Numbered from the stretch's first letter, positions 1 through 11,683 are shown. The stretch is DNA of 64,000 nt from Paramecium sonneborni (GCA_905182985.1 CAJJDN010000031.1:218508-282507); one strand, 5' to 3'. Program-made: numbers and translations. The notes: generated by a model from the sequence alone, not told the origin.

Positions 1-270
1 ACAGCAAGAAACATACGCACTTCTTAAATTGATAAAAATAATACAATTAAAATACCAGAAGCGCATTAAATTTCAGAAAAATAGAAGAACAATAATTACT
101 TTAAAAGCGAGTCCATTTGTAATGAAAAAATCTTAGATTTACTTTTATTAAATACTCAAGAATTAAAGGGCTTTTTCTAGAATGAGAAAGAACCTCTATT
201 ATAACAAAAAGCAAAGCCAAGAATAAAAAATATAAAAGGTTTTCCATCTGATTTCTTTTCTGTGATATGA
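1..270 (+). CDS. 3' end of an unknown gene (partial)
   Basis: Frame 1 is open from the first base to TGA at 268-270 when TAA/TAG are read as Gln, giving 89 residues of a C-terminal end. The stretch is Lys/Asn/Gln-rich with a basic tail (KPRIKNIKG). No domain is recognisable. It starts outside the window, so the family cannot be judged. Low complexity and the permissive code make the call moderate only. Confidence 0.5.
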
Positions 271-633
271 GTTTAAAGAATATCATCAAATTTTGATTAA
301 ATATCCAAAAATACTAATTAATATATATAGATACAATATTATAAAGTTTTATTCTTAAATTTGAATAGAAATTTATATATATTAATATTCTAAGAAATTC
401 TAGATAGATAATAAATAAAAAAATTGAATAAACCTGATCAGATCATGTCTTTATTTTTATAATTTAGTTTAATAAAAAAGGATCAATTTTCATAAAATGA
501 AGAAGCGTACAATTGCTATGATCAAAAATAAGAAATAGGTGTAGAAATTAAAAATAGATAAGAATAATGAAAGCAAATATTTTTAGTCTTAAAATATATT
601 CACTTATTAAATTTATATTTTTTGTGATTACTA
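271..633. other. Gap between genes, possible upstream exon
   Basis: Mostly AT-rich noncoding sequence. An ATG at 497 opens a short lysine-rich frame that runs toward the next gene. It could be an alternative 5' exon of the PTB-like gene, but no intron joining the two frames could be found. Nothing else is recognised. Confidence 0.4.
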
Positions 634-2060
634 ATGGCTGATTCTGCTGTGGTGTTAATTTGTATTTAAAACCCAGACTTTATAAATATTACTGTGACAC
701 ATGTGTACTAAAACTTTATACAATTTGGAACAATTGAAAAAGTAAAAAGAGTAATTTATAAAATTAGATATTAATCTTTGAACGAAACAAACCAATTTGG
801 AAAGCATTAGTATAGTTTGATAGTCATAAATCAGCAGAGAATGCATTGTAATTAAATAATACAATAATGCATGGTCTTTCAATTTTGGTGTATGAATCAA
901 ATCGTAAAGGAATTGAATTTTAAGCTCGCAATTAATATGCTAAATGTATTTGATTTGTATTTAATAAGAGATTATATTGCTCAATAAACATAAGGTATAA
1001 TCCATTCTGCAGAACTGCCACGAAATGATTAGTTTAGTAAATGGTTACCACATTCACAAATACTACCTAAATCTTAAACAGGAATGCCTCCTTTACCTAG
1101 TTAATTTGCAGAAACTTTGAATTTTGATAAAGTTGATGGAAATTCTTAATATGATTCAGAGGAAGAAGTGACAGATGATAAATAGGAGGATTTGTAATAA
1201 TTTATATGATTAATAACCCCCTACAGTTCCTAACAATTTGTTAATACTATCGATAACAATTTGACTTAGCTTTTGAAATTCTCTGATGGACATCGGATTT
1301 TTACATCTTAGTAACTTCCAAGTAATTAATAAGTAGAAAAATAAATATTTTAATCTGAGATATTGCCTCAAAGTTTTATTATTTATAATCTTAGAAAAAC
1401 TTATTACTAAAGTGCTTTATGCAAATTGGTTTGATCCAAACCAAACAACCATGTCAATGATTTATAACATTTTTAGTACTTTTGGAAATATACAAAAAAT
1501 GATATTTTTTAAGACTAAATGTAATGTTTTAATAGAGTATTCAACTGAAGTAAGCGTTAAATTTTTGTTAACAAATTTTAATGAAGGAAATCCAACACTA
1601 TTTGGATAAAAACTAAAAGTAAACATCTTTCTAAAATTTTAGGTATATCCATCAAATTATGAATTCATATTCTTTAGAAACTGTGAGGAAGGATAATTAC
1701 CAAAAAATACTGAAGAAGAAGAATTCTATATGGGTAATGAAGCCTCGTTTAGATATAAAGATAACAATTTTAAATATTTAGTGGCACCATCTTAATAAAT
1801 AATGTTGACAAATTTGAAAAAAGAATTTTGTGAAGAAGGAATAATATATAATACATTTTCAAAGTTTGGTGCAATTGAAAAGATTAAGTATTATAAATAA
1901 AATATATAAAACTAGAATATTTTGTGAAGAGAAGAATAAAAATAAATGTCTAATTAGATATTAAGATATGGAATCTGCAATTTAAGCAATGGCAATAATG
2001 CATAATTATGATTTTAATAAGAGAAAAATTTAGATTTTTTTTTCAAAAAATAAATCATGA
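634..2060 (+). CDS. PTB/hnRNP-L-like protein with three RRM domains
   Basis: Predicted RNA-binding protein of the polypyrimidine-tract-binding/hnRNP L family, which binds pyrimidine-rich RNA and regulates splicing or stability. Five introns (742-767, 946-970, 1194-1226, 1373-1394, 1888-1915; 22-33 nt) give a clean 430-residue protein ending at TGA 2058-2060. RRM 1 lies near residues 5-95 (FIQFGTIEKILIF, then ALVQFDSHKSAENALQ). It is followed by an acidic linker (SEEEVTDDK). RRM 2 begins at VLYANWFDPNQTT, typical of PTB RRMs, and RRM 3 begins at IMLTNLKKEF. Canonical PTB has four RRMs, so one may be absent or lie upstream. The start is the first ATG after an in-frame TGA at 625-627. The next gene on the same strand is also an RNA-binding protein. 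Confidence 0.75.
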
Positions 2061-2327
2061 AATTGCTAACATTCTATTATTTAATTATAATTTATTTAAT
2101 CTATTAATTCTGTGATTATGTAATATGGTATAGTCTTTTATAAAAATAAATGGTTTTTTAATGCTTAAAAAAAAAAGGAAAGAGATTTGTGATTAGTTTG
2201 ACATAACATAGTATGGGTGTTATTTAAAGAAAGTAAAAAATAAAGTGAGTTTTATAGAAGAATATGTAGTTGAATAAGTAAAGAAGATTGTTAGTGAATA
2301 CTATACCTATTATCATTTAATTAAATA

Positions 2328-3342
2328 ATGAATAATAGCTTCAATAATTTTAGGGAGGGTTACAACCTTCCTGGTCATCGTAGTTTCAACTCTTAAAGTG
2401 ACACCTCCTTGTTTCGAAATAAGTAATAGAGCATTAAGAATGATCGCAATAATCAGCATAGCTCTAATGAAGAATTATTTGCTGATATTGAAAGATCCTG
2501 CAACATGAATGTCAGTGGAGAGTCACTTCCAACAAGTGAAGAAGAACATAGTCTAATCGATTAAGCAATCGACTTGTTTTCAGGTATTGGTCTTATAAAT
2601 CTTCCAAGATACAAAAGTAATATTACCAAAGCAATAAGCAGACATTAGAGATGCATAAGATTAAATGATAAAAGACATCAATCATGTTTTTGTAGATACC
2701 TGTTATAAATCATACCTTTCGACAGAAATACTTGAACCTGAATTTCTTGAGAATAATCAATCTTTCAAGGATCAATTCTACGAGAACAATCATAGACGCA
2801 AACGTAAAACAATATCTGATGAGGATTCCCATAATTTTATTGTACGAATTGATGGTATTGAAGGAGATACAAGAACAACTGTCATGGTTAAGAATATCCC
2901 AAATAAATATACAATTCAAATGCTTAAAGAATTAATTGATTATCATCATTCAACCTCTTATGATTTCCTTTATCTTCCCATAGATTTCAAGGTATCAATA
3001 TAGTTCTCACTTTTTTTTAGAATAAATGTAATATGGGTTATGCATTCATTAATTTTGTTGACAGTCGTATGATCACATCTTTTCACAATGAATTTCATGG
3101 TTAAAAGTGGCCGCATTTCAACAGTGAAAAAGTATGTTCCTCCTAACATTTTAGATTTGTTAGTTGAGATATGCTAGAATTTAGGGTAGATCTGCACTAT
3201 TGCAACATTTTCAATTTTCTAGTGTGATGAACTAAAAAGATAAAAAACTTAAACCAGTAATAGTACCTTAAAGTGAATTATAACGTATACAATAGATGAT
3301 TTAAGTATAACTGTTTTTTATTATTAGATGTAAAAATAATGA
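2328..3342 (+). CDS. Mei2-like RNA-binding protein
   Basis: The C-terminal half carries the RRM typical of Mei2 proteins (RRM_2 family): [17 protein letters not shown], then [13 protein letters not shown], and a tail ending [15 protein letters not shown], a strongly conserved Mei2 signature. In fission yeast Mei2 drives meiosis; ciliate relatives are often linked to the sexual cycle, but no role can be assigned from sequence alone. Introns at 2584-2608, 2992-3020, 3132-3154 and 3305-3327 give 304 residues. The N-terminal half is Ser/Asn-rich and unstructured. If the last intron is not spliced the frame would instead end about 30 nt later. Only the C-terminal Mei2 RRM is visible. Confidence 0.85.
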
Positions 3343-3409
3343 CATAAAAACAATTTTGTTTAGGGAATAATGATAGCACATAGATCTCAATTTTGAGTAT
3401 GCTCTTAAA

Positions 3410-5119
3410 TCATATTCCCATAATTTAATTAATTATTTATTCACTTTTTTTCTATCTTAATGATAATTTCTTCTTTTCCATATGTATATTCTTAATACTA
3501 TGATCACTTGTATTTGGAGACTGAAATATAGGACTCTATGTATATCTTGAAACTTTTGACATTAAATGTGTATAACTTTCAAATAGATTTCTTGGTCTTT
3601 CTCTTAATCTTGGTAATTATGTATATTATTATTTCATCATTTTTTCTACCAATTCCTTTTCTTTATCAAAATCTCTCATCTACAAACACAATTTTACATT
3701 TTTTAATTTCTCTTTTAGAGAACATTAATGATTATTGTATTCAACAATCTCATTAATTCTATCTTTGCTAATTGTATTTGATGTTGTTTTAGATTCTCTT
3801 TAAGTTATACATTTTTCTAATATCTCTTTTGTATTTATATCTCTTAAAATAACCTTATTATTTTGTTATCTTTATTTCGCAATCATTCTATGACATTTCT
3901 TAACCCAATCTTATCTAAAACCATCACTACTGATTCTATAATCATTTATTCTCTCTCTCATAAATCTATCTAATCCAGAACAATTTTTCTTTGGAAGAAA
4001 ATATATTATAGTTTCATATGATACTGATTAAGCTGTGTATTATCTCTAACCAGGATTTTTTAAATCAAATAATCCTACAAATTAACCTTCACTAAATTAA
4101 TTTACTCTCACATTATCAGAACTTATTTCAACTATGCCTTGAAATATCAAATATAAACCATCAACTATATCTCCTTATTTAAAAATTATCTAATTTATAG
4201 AAAATAACTTTCTTTAAAAATCAAAACTTAATTATATCACTACTTCTTTGGATGATTATGGAAACATCTTACTTAGCATTCCCAATGTAAAATTCAATTT
4301 CTCTAATTTAGATTCAAATATTCTTAAATAATTAGACTTGTTCAAAGCTCCCAAATGTAAATTATCTAATGCTATTAAAGTAGCTGCCCTTGGTTCATTT
4401 CTAAACAAAGAAACCTCTCCAAAACAATCACCATCTTTCATAGTATTTACTTTCTTATACAAACATATCATTTAACCATTTGGAAGTTTTTAATAATAAC
4501 GACTTTTAAAAGGAAATAACATAATATCTTCCATGTTTTAATATTCCTTTAATTGATTCTATAGATCTTACATCTGCTTTTACAATTACTTTATATCATC
4601 TCTCTTTTTATTATTTGTCAAATCTTCCTTACATTAATTCAATTCTTATAGTATTTGTTTTTGCTTCTGTATTTCTTCATCTCTTAAATATATTATATTC
4701 ATAAAAATTACTTTTTTGGAACATACACTAACACTGTTCCTTTTAATATCATATAAAAATAATCTCCTCTCTCTCCACAATGAAATACAATATTCCCTTT
4801 CTTTACTTACTTATATTCTAAACTACTAATTGTTTCTTCTATGTAATCAAAATATTCTTATTATTGTTCTAGAGCCTTGAAATAACTATATTGATAATAT
4901 TTAATCATACCCAAACTCTCTTAGAATGTCTTACATATAGATTCTACTAGCTTATTCATTCAGTTATAAATTCTTAGACATGATATCTATTGCCTTTTCA
5001 AATGATTCACATGGTAAGTCATATTCTCTCACTAAACTGAGATTTAACGTACTACGACGAACTGGTAAAGGTCCAATAGAAGAATGAACTATTTCGGAAT
5101 CATTATTATAATTATTCAT
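3410..5119 (-). CDS. Cyclic-nucleotide-binding protein with two cNBDs and a coiled-coil insertion
   Basis: A soluble protein with two cyclic-nucleotide-binding folds and no membrane segment. Introns at 4683-4711 and 4886-4910 give 551 residues. The first fold opens with GNIVFHCGERGDYFYMILKG, is interrupted by a roughly 60-residue Lys/Gln/Glu-rich coiled coil, and resumes with the phosphate-binding cassette GDCFGEVSLFRNEPRAAT, which keeps the Glu and Arg that bind cyclic nucleotide. A second fold follows (FKQGDIVDGLYLIFQGIVEI) whose cassette region looks degenerate. The C terminus is basic coiled coil. The start chosen is an ATG after an in-frame TGA; it overlaps the presumed end of the upstream minus-strand frame by about 20 nt, so the true start may be different. 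It could act like a PKA regulatory-type or Rap-GEF-like sensor; that is inference. Confidence 0.75.
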
Positions 5120-5589
5120 TTTATTACTACAATCTCGATTAACAATATTCGTTCAGTACTTGCTAATAAGACTTTCTGATGTTTTAATGCTTGGTTCTAT
5201 AAGTTAAGCTATTTTAGACATTTTCTATGCTTTTTTTGAGTCTTTTATTTTCTTTTGCAATATCATCTGAGAGCTCCGTTTTTTCTTTGCGTTTAATGTA
5301 TAGCTTTGGTAAACTATATTTAGCATTGCTTATTTTCATAATTGCTTATTAAATCTTTTAATTATTGTAAGCAATGCTTTTATTTTCTTCAATAGCTTCA
5401 AAGGTAGAAACTTAATCCTTAATTTTTTTAATTGTCGATACTACATATAACATACAAATTACATTAACGGATTACAGTTATAGAGTCTTCTTCATTTCTA
5501 TTTTTTCTTCTTTTAATCTATTTAAGTGAGTTAACATGATTAGCGAAATATTAGCGATGAATTGGATCAGGCAATATTGTCAATTTCAT
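5100..5589 (-). CDS. Short coiled-coil protein, gene structure unresolved
   Basis: Minus-strand coding signal with Lys/Gln-rich helical composition. The best reading starts at the ATG at 5589 (MKLTILPDPIH), uses a 22-nt intron, and ends in a segment containing RLKKSIENVQNSL near 5160. Successive frames meet in ATGA overlaps with both the upstream gene and the cyclic-nucleotide gene downstream. That is unusual and may mean missed introns, a sequencing indel, or that this is really part of one of the neighbours. No family is recognised. Confidence 0.35.
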
Positions 5590-5609
5590 TTAAAATATTA
5601 ATTATTCAA

Positions 5610-6846
5610 TCAATTTCCATATTGCTTTTCAAACTCTAGATGTTTTTCAAATACTTCAATTAATCCAATTTCATTTTCTTAATAGTCTTCAGCTACAGGA
5701 TCAGCACTTAAAAATATATTTAATATACTTATATTTATCCTATTTCTTGCCTTTCATTTTCTTATCTATTTAAGAAGTTATGATTGAATTACTTAGAGAA
5801 TTAAGAAATCTTAAATAGTATTAATAAAAAATATTTACTTCTGATCTCTTTTAAAATATTACTCTACTTTTTCATCTCCTTTATTAAGATAGGGTAATTC
5901 TTGATTTCTTGTTGTGTTATAATTTGGACTTGAAACCATGAAATTATATGTAAATTTATGATGTAGATTTTATTCTTTAGGAGTCAAGCTAAAATTTTTT
6001 ACATCTCTTAAATGTCCTTTTGGTCTTTAACGATCATTTAAATGTCCATATACATTTTAGTTATCATTTTTTTCAATGAAATCTGTAAACAACTCTATTA
6101 ATATATCAATAATAAAATTACTCACCATGTTTTCGTCTAAAATGGCTGGTATTTTACAATGTTCGATATGCTTGTTAAAATGTATGTTCTTCATTTTTCA
6201 CTTTAGGTGTTTTCACAAAATTAATCTGATTTGTAACTGTACTTTTATATATGTATTAAATTATATACTTCACTAATCTCACATTACGATATCCCTCTTA
6301 AGGTAAATTACTAAACTTCTATTCAGAAACATTATAAAAATCATAATTATTTAATGTATTGCTACGTAATGAATCCCATTTGCTCTTTGGTTTTTATTGT
6401 CCTTTTAGAAATGGATTGTCATAACTTTCTTTACAAATCAAAGTATTTGCATTTCTAAAATATGATGGTGATTCTAATGAATTTCCAAATGCATATTAAG
6501 GCAATATTTTTTTGCCTCTCTTCTCTTTTAATGGCTCTTACAATTAATAGGTATCAGTAAATGTGCTCCTCAAATATTTTGGTAATTCCTTGCTCTCTTG
6601 ATTTCCTCTATTAGACTAGACTTTTTTTTAAGCGCATTACTCTTAAAAGCAATTAAGGTTATTCTTCTTTGCCTGTAAGCATTTTATATTGGATGGACTT
6701 AATATATTTTTTATTATTATATTTTAAAGCTTTATCTTTATTTATATAAGTAGTTGAATTATTTTGACTAATTTAAAAAATGAAAAATCATTAAAAAGAT
6801 TAGTATTTTTAAACATCAATTGTTTCATTTTTTCATTGTTTATCAT
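5610..6846 (-). CDS. Hypothetical protein, basic, low complexity
   Basis: Four introns (6242-6268, 6095-6125, 5810-5838, 5707-5728) join the frame into 375 residues ending at TGA 5610-5612. The ATG at 6846 was used; a second in-frame ATG lies at 6828, and the frame stays open upstream to 6942, so an N-terminal extension is possible. The protein is rich in Asn, Lys, Ser and Tyr. It has a C-terminal part with predicted helix (ENEIGLIEVFEKHLEFEKQ). No domain is recognised. The stop falls about 20 nt before the next minus-strand ATG, suspiciously close. Confidence 0.55.
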
Positions 6847-7311
6847 TTAATTTTTGATAATCCTATCAATTTCAGATTTTTATAACTTTACAGGAATCAA
6901 TCCATAGAATAAATAGGATCTTATATAAATGACAATCTATCATCATTATAATTTGAAAAGTGTTTGTCAACATTTTAAGTTGGTTGTCATTATTCATGGG
7001 AACGATAATAAAATAGTTATGATGAGATGAAATATAGTAAATTAAGGTATTTAATTCATTTCAAGTTTAAATATAATCTTTATGATGATTTACCCCTTCC
7101 TATTTGAAATAAATGTAATGGAAAATAGAACAATATAATCTTTTAACTCCATTATTATTAATAAATATAGATTCATGATTTACCTAATACTGGACTGAAC
7201 AAATTTTATAACTAATAAATCAGAAATTCATATTAATTTTATTATAGGATGCTATTCAACATAAAGATATTTTACATTGTTCAACCAGATTATTATCGAA
7301 GCATATTTTTG

Positions 7312-7340
7312 ACACACACACACACACATACATATATATA
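7312..7340. repeat. AC/AT dinucleotide microsatellite
   Basis: A run of alternating AC from 7312 to 7328 followed by TACATATATATA. Seen directly. Confidence 0.9.
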
Positions 7341-7457
7341 TTTTTAATTAAAAGAATTATTAATCAATTAAATTTTAAATTTCTATCATATTTATTATTT
7401 TTTTCAAAAAAATATTTGTAAAAGAAAAATAAATAAAAAATGATAATGTCTTTCTTT

Positions 7458-7492
7458 TTTGTTTACAATGCTATTTAAGTATTGTAAACAAA
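7458..7492. repeat. Perfect 12-bp inverted repeat with 11-nt loop
   Basis: TTTGTTTACAAT (7458-7469) is the exact reverse complement of ATTGTAAACAAA (7481-7492). It lies in a gene-poor stretch and could be a hairpin in DNA or RNA, or a palindromic protein-binding site. Confidence 0.8.
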
Positions 7493-7728
7493 ATTAATTT
7501 CTAACATCTTTTCACTAACTTTTAGTAATTTTTATATAATCAATAAAAATTAATATTAATCTGTGAAAGAGTCAAAAATTAACAAATAAAATTATTTAAT
7601 AATCTCATTTTTCCCTCAATCGTATTTAATCACATAAAATATAAATTTTATTAGGTCTATTGTGATATCTCAAAAACTTTATATATATTAACATATTTAT
7701 AATCCAAAAACTCTCAATTTTATATAAA

Positions 7729-9006
7729 CTACAAATATAATTCAAATTTTACAATTATCCATTATACTAAACAGAAAATTTATAGAACTAAAAATCATCA
7801 ATTCATGTTTATTTTACTTCATTCTAAATTTAATAACTAAATTATTAATTATGAATATTCATCAGAAAATCTTTAAATTTTGTAATATAGAAATAATTCA
7901 CAATAAGACTCTAAACTTATTCAGAAATTTAAAACCACTAAATAGAAAAGAGAGAAACATCAAAATTGCATAATCTTATCATTAGAATAAATAATTGCTA
8001 CTTTTATCAGTAGATTGACTATTATAATTAATTAATTATTTCCAAAGGAATATATGGAGACAAATCAAGAAATCATACTTCTTAAAGAGTCTTTTTTAGA
8101 ATTTATCAGCAAAGTGTTACCAATTTTACCAGGATAGGTATTGGAATTATTTAACTCTAAATGGATTCCCTTAAAAAAATTACTATCTGATCCATAGAAA
8201 AATGCTAGTGAGATATTCATTCTAGTTTCATCAATGTCTTAGCTTAAAAAAAGCAATTCTTCTTTTATTTCAACCAATTCCCCAAATTCTGATTGTAGCA
8301 TCTAAAATAAATAGATAGTAGTTGGTTAGTCAGTCAAGAGCAAAGAATTAATAGATTTAAAAAAAGAAATAACAAAAGTAAAAGAATAAGCAAATCCTTT
8401 GTATTATAAGGAATTAAAAATTGGTATTAATATCTTATAGAGTCAACATTAGAAATAAACAAGAACTTTTTCCTCAACACACCAAGAGCAAGACCAACTT
8501 CTTAATAGGATTTAGAATGCACTAGCAATATATAAGGATATGAAGAAGATATTAAAGCAAAAATTCTTAGAGATGATATCAAATGTAAATTGTTAGTTTA
8601 TTATCTTTCAATTTAGTTTTGAATGAATTAAGAAATGCTACACCTGAAAAGAGAATTCCAGTAAGTATTACCTTAAATCTGGACTCTAAGATTTAAAATG
8701 CTATTTTATAATTTAAGAAAAATAATTCAATTCTAAAGACTGTTCACGAAAGAAGCTCAGAAGTTACAACACCTTAGAGTCCAAAAAATATTAATTATGA
8801 ATCCCCTCTAATTTATTTACAGAAACCTATGTATTAATACATTCAAAATCCAATCATAAAAGAATAAATAAATAATGGAGGATTAAAAGGATATAGCATT
8901 TATTCAAAAAATGGTATTGTTTAACCTATTTAATTTGATAATCAATTTCAAATGATAGTGCAGCAATATAAAAATAATTTCATCTATAAAAAGTTATATT
9001 TTTGAT
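7729..9006. repeat. Duplicated segment, first copy (left contig end)
   Basis: 1,278 bp that recur at 9008-10285 with no difference noticed by eye. The copies abut at the single N at 9007. The left copy ends exactly at the N and the right copy starts exactly after it, the pattern expected of two contigs that overlap but were not merged. Confidence 0.85.
8054..9005 (+). CDS. Hypothetical Ser/Asn/Gln-rich protein, copy in left contig
   Basis: METNQEI start, one 25-nt intron (8592-8616), TGA at 9003-9005, 308 residues. The N-terminal half is helical and Leu/Lys-rich (LLKESFLEFISKVLPILPG), then a Ser-rich stretch, a coiled-coil-like region near residues 110-175, and a polar Asn/Gln/Tyr-rich tail. 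No family is recognised. It is the same gene as 9333-10284 and probably counts once in the real genome. Confidence 0.6.
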
Positions 9007-9007
9007 N
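9007..9007. other. Assembly join (N) between overlapping contigs
   Basis: A single N separates two identical 1.28-kb segments. It is a gap symbol, not biology. Confidence 0.9.
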
Positions 9008-10285
9008 CTACAAATATAATTCAAATTTTACAATTATCCATTATACTAAACAGAAAATTTATAGAACTAAAAATCATCAATTCATGTTTATTTTACTTCA
9101 TTCTAAATTTAATAACTAAATTATTAATTATGAATATTCATCAGAAAATCTTTAAATTTTGTAATATAGAAATAATTCACAATAAGACTCTAAACTTATT
9201 CAGAAATTTAAAACCACTAAATAGAAAAGAGAGAAACATCAAAATTGCATAATCTTATCATTAGAATAAATAATTGCTACTTTTATCAGTAGATTGACTA
9301 TTATAATTAATTAATTATTTCCAAAGGAATATATGGAGACAAATCAAGAAATCATACTTCTTAAAGAGTCTTTTTTAGAATTTATCAGCAAAGTGTTACC
9401 AATTTTACCAGGATAGGTATTGGAATTATTTAACTCTAAATGGATTCCCTTAAAAAAATTACTATCTGATCCATAGAAAAATGCTAGTGAGATATTCATT
9501 CTAGTTTCATCAATGTCTTAGCTTAAAAAAAGCAATTCTTCTTTTATTTCAACCAATTCCCCAAATTCTGATTGTAGCATCTAAAATAAATAGATAGTAG
9601 TTGGTTAGTCAGTCAAGAGCAAAGAATTAATAGATTTAAAAAAAGAAATAACAAAAGTAAAAGAATAAGCAAATCCTTTGTATTATAAGGAATTAAAAAT
9701 TGGTATTAATATCTTATAGAGTCAACATTAGAAATAAACAAGAACTTTTTCCTCAACACACCAAGAGCAAGACCAACTTCTTAATAGGATTTAGAATGCA
9801 CTAGCAATATATAAGGATATGAAGAAGATATTAAAGCAAAAATTCTTAGAGATGATATCAAATGTAAATTGTTAGTTTATTATCTTTCAATTTAGTTTTG
9901 AATGAATTAAGAAATGCTACACCTGAAAAGAGAATTCCAGTAAGTATTACCTTAAATCTGGACTCTAAGATTTAAAATGCTATTTTATAATTTAAGAAAA
10001 ATAATTCAATTCTAAAGACTGTTCACGAAAGAAGCTCAGAAGTTACAACACCTTAGAGTCCAAAAAATATTAATTATGAATCCCCTCTAATTTATTTACA
10101 GAAACCTATGTATTAATACATTCAAAATCCAATCATAAAAGAATAAATAAATAATGGAGGATTAAAAGGATATAGCATTTATTCAAAAAATGGTATTGTT
10201 TAACCTATTTAATTTGATAATCAATTTCAAATGATAGTGCAGCAATATAAAAATAATTTCATCTATAAAAAGTTATATTTTTGAT
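9008..10285. repeat. Duplicated segment, second copy
   Basis: Repeats 7729-9006 at an offset of 1,279 bases. See the first copy. Confidence 0.85.
9333..10284 (+). CDS. Hypothetical Ser/Asn/Gln-rich protein, copy in middle contig
   Basis: Identical by eye to the gene at 8054-9005, with the intron at 9871-9895 and TGA at 10282-10284. Because this copy has natural sequence on its right side, it is the better representative of the locus. No function can be assigned. Confidence 0.6.
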
Positions 10286-10350
10286 GGGAATAGTGATAAT
10301 TGCAGGATAAGTGTAATTAATTTAAATTAAAGAAGCAATAAATTATTTAT

Positions 10351-10717
10351 TCAAGATTATTCTAATAATGAACGAAGCAAATCAATCTCATTTTACAAAG
10401 CCTCTTTTTTTTTATTCCATTTAATTTCTTTATTACGATATCTTGTAATCAATTTGGTTGTTCTTACATATATTTCCTTCAATTCTTATTCCTTAACTTC
10501 ACCAATATATTCATACTTATTGTGCTAAGTCTTAGGTATTCAACATTTCAAATAACCATCTTTCTCTTTCAAATTTAGTCATTTCAACAGGTAATTTGTG
10601 TGATCGTTATGATAATTTTCTTTGCAATGAATAATAATCCAAACTTGAACATGGTTTTTGTTAAGATGTGACCTTACTATTTTTCTCTGATAAAATATTT
10701 AATAGTTTCTATTTCAT
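10351..10717 (-). CDS. Small basic coiled-coil protein, first copy
   Basis: Starts at ATG 10717 (MKQKLLNILSEK), has one 25-nt intron near 10430-10460, and stops with TGA at 10351-10353: 113 residues. The C-terminal half is a strong amphipathic helix rich in Lys, Arg and Glu (KKKEALQNEIDLLRSLLEQ). No domain is recognised; a ribosome- or cytoskeleton-associated small protein is possible but unsupported. It lies between the hypothetical gene and uS11. The same gene recurs at 11684-12050. Confidence 0.6.
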
Positions 10718-10910
10718 ATCAGTTTAGCTTTATATTTTAGTATTCGAATTTGACATTAATTAAAATAACAAAGTGATATTTTAAAATATAAAATTAAAAT
10801 TCCAAAATACATATAAAAGATAAATGTTAAGAATAAAGATCTCATAAAATGATGATATGATTTAAGATTAGATTATTTATTTGTTTGAATAATGTAATGT
10901 ATTTTACTTA

Positions 10911-11469
10911 TCATAATCTTCTTCCTCTTCTACCACCTGGTCTTCTAGTTGAATCTGTTGGAATTGGTGTGACATCTTCAATTCTACCAATTTTTAATCC
11001 CAAACGAGCAAGAGCTCTAAGAGCAGCTTAAGCTCCTGGTCCTGGTTATCTTGTATCAACACCTATTTATTTATTTAATTTATAATATTACCTCCTCTGG
11101 CTCTCAATTTAATATGTAAAGCATTTATTTTAAGTGTTTTCAATTTCTCATAAACATCTTTTGCTGCTTGCATTGCTGCATATGGTGATGATTCTTCTCT
11201 ATCTGATTTGACTTTCATTCCCCCTGTTACTCTTGCTAATGTTTCTCTACCTGTCAAATCTGTTATATGGATAAAGGTATCATTCCAAGTTGAAAGAATA
11301 TGAGCAACTCCAAAAACTAATTCATTTCCAGCAACATTTGGTCCTAATGTAGCAACAACTTCTTTTGGTTAATCATCTCCTTAATTCTTTTTTCCTTTCT
11401 TTCCCTTTGTTTATTATACTGCAGATTATTCTTTATTGTCAGCCTAAATTAAATTCCTTAACATACCAT
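10911..11469 (-). CDS. RPS14: Small-subunit ribosomal protein uS11 (RPS14), first copy
   Basis: Component of the platform of the 40S subunit. The reading is ATG, then a 23-nt intron directly after the start codon (11444-11466), then the body, a 29-nt intron (11063-11091), and TGA at 10911-10913: 168 residues. Diagnostic segments are [35 protein letters not shown], and a C terminus ending [13 protein letters not shown], matching eukaryotic uS11 closely. The first exon is only the ATG. This copy ends at the N at 11476 and recurs at 12244-12802 with a few substitutions. Confidence 0.97.
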
Positions 11470-11475
11470 TTCACC

Positions 11476-11476
11476 N
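11476..11476. other. Assembly join (N) between overlapping contigs
   Basis: A single N. The sequence after it restarts at a point already seen at 10144. Confidence 0.9.
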
Positions 11477-11683
11477 TAAATAAATAATGGAGGATTAAAA
11501 GGATATAGCATTTATTCAAAAAATGGTATTGTTTAACCTATTTAATTTGATAATCAATTTCAAATGATAGTGCAGCAATATAAAAATAATTTCATCTATA
11601 AAAAGTTATATTTTTGATGGGAATAGTGATAATTGCAGGATAAGTGTAATTAATTTAAATTAAAGAAGCAATAAATTATTTAT

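Larger units (their letters stand above)
6850..8053. other. Long gene-poor AT-rich stretch
   Basis: No convincing coding frame. It holds an AC/AT microsatellite (7312-7340) and a perfect inverted repeat (7458-7492), and its right part (from 7729) is present again at 9008. Confidence 0.5.
10144..11475. repeat. Second duplicated segment, first copy
   Basis: 1,332 bp that recur at 11477-12808 around the N at 11476. Unlike the first pair, this pair differs at several sites (for example around 10805, 10850, 10885 and in the uS11 exon). Confidence 0.85.

Noticed and set aside
10351..10717. A minus-strand reading with two in-frame TGA codons that would look continuous if TGA meant Trp
   Set aside because: A different frame with one ordinary 25-nt intron gives a complete 113-residue protein with no internal TGA, so no second codon reassignment is needed.
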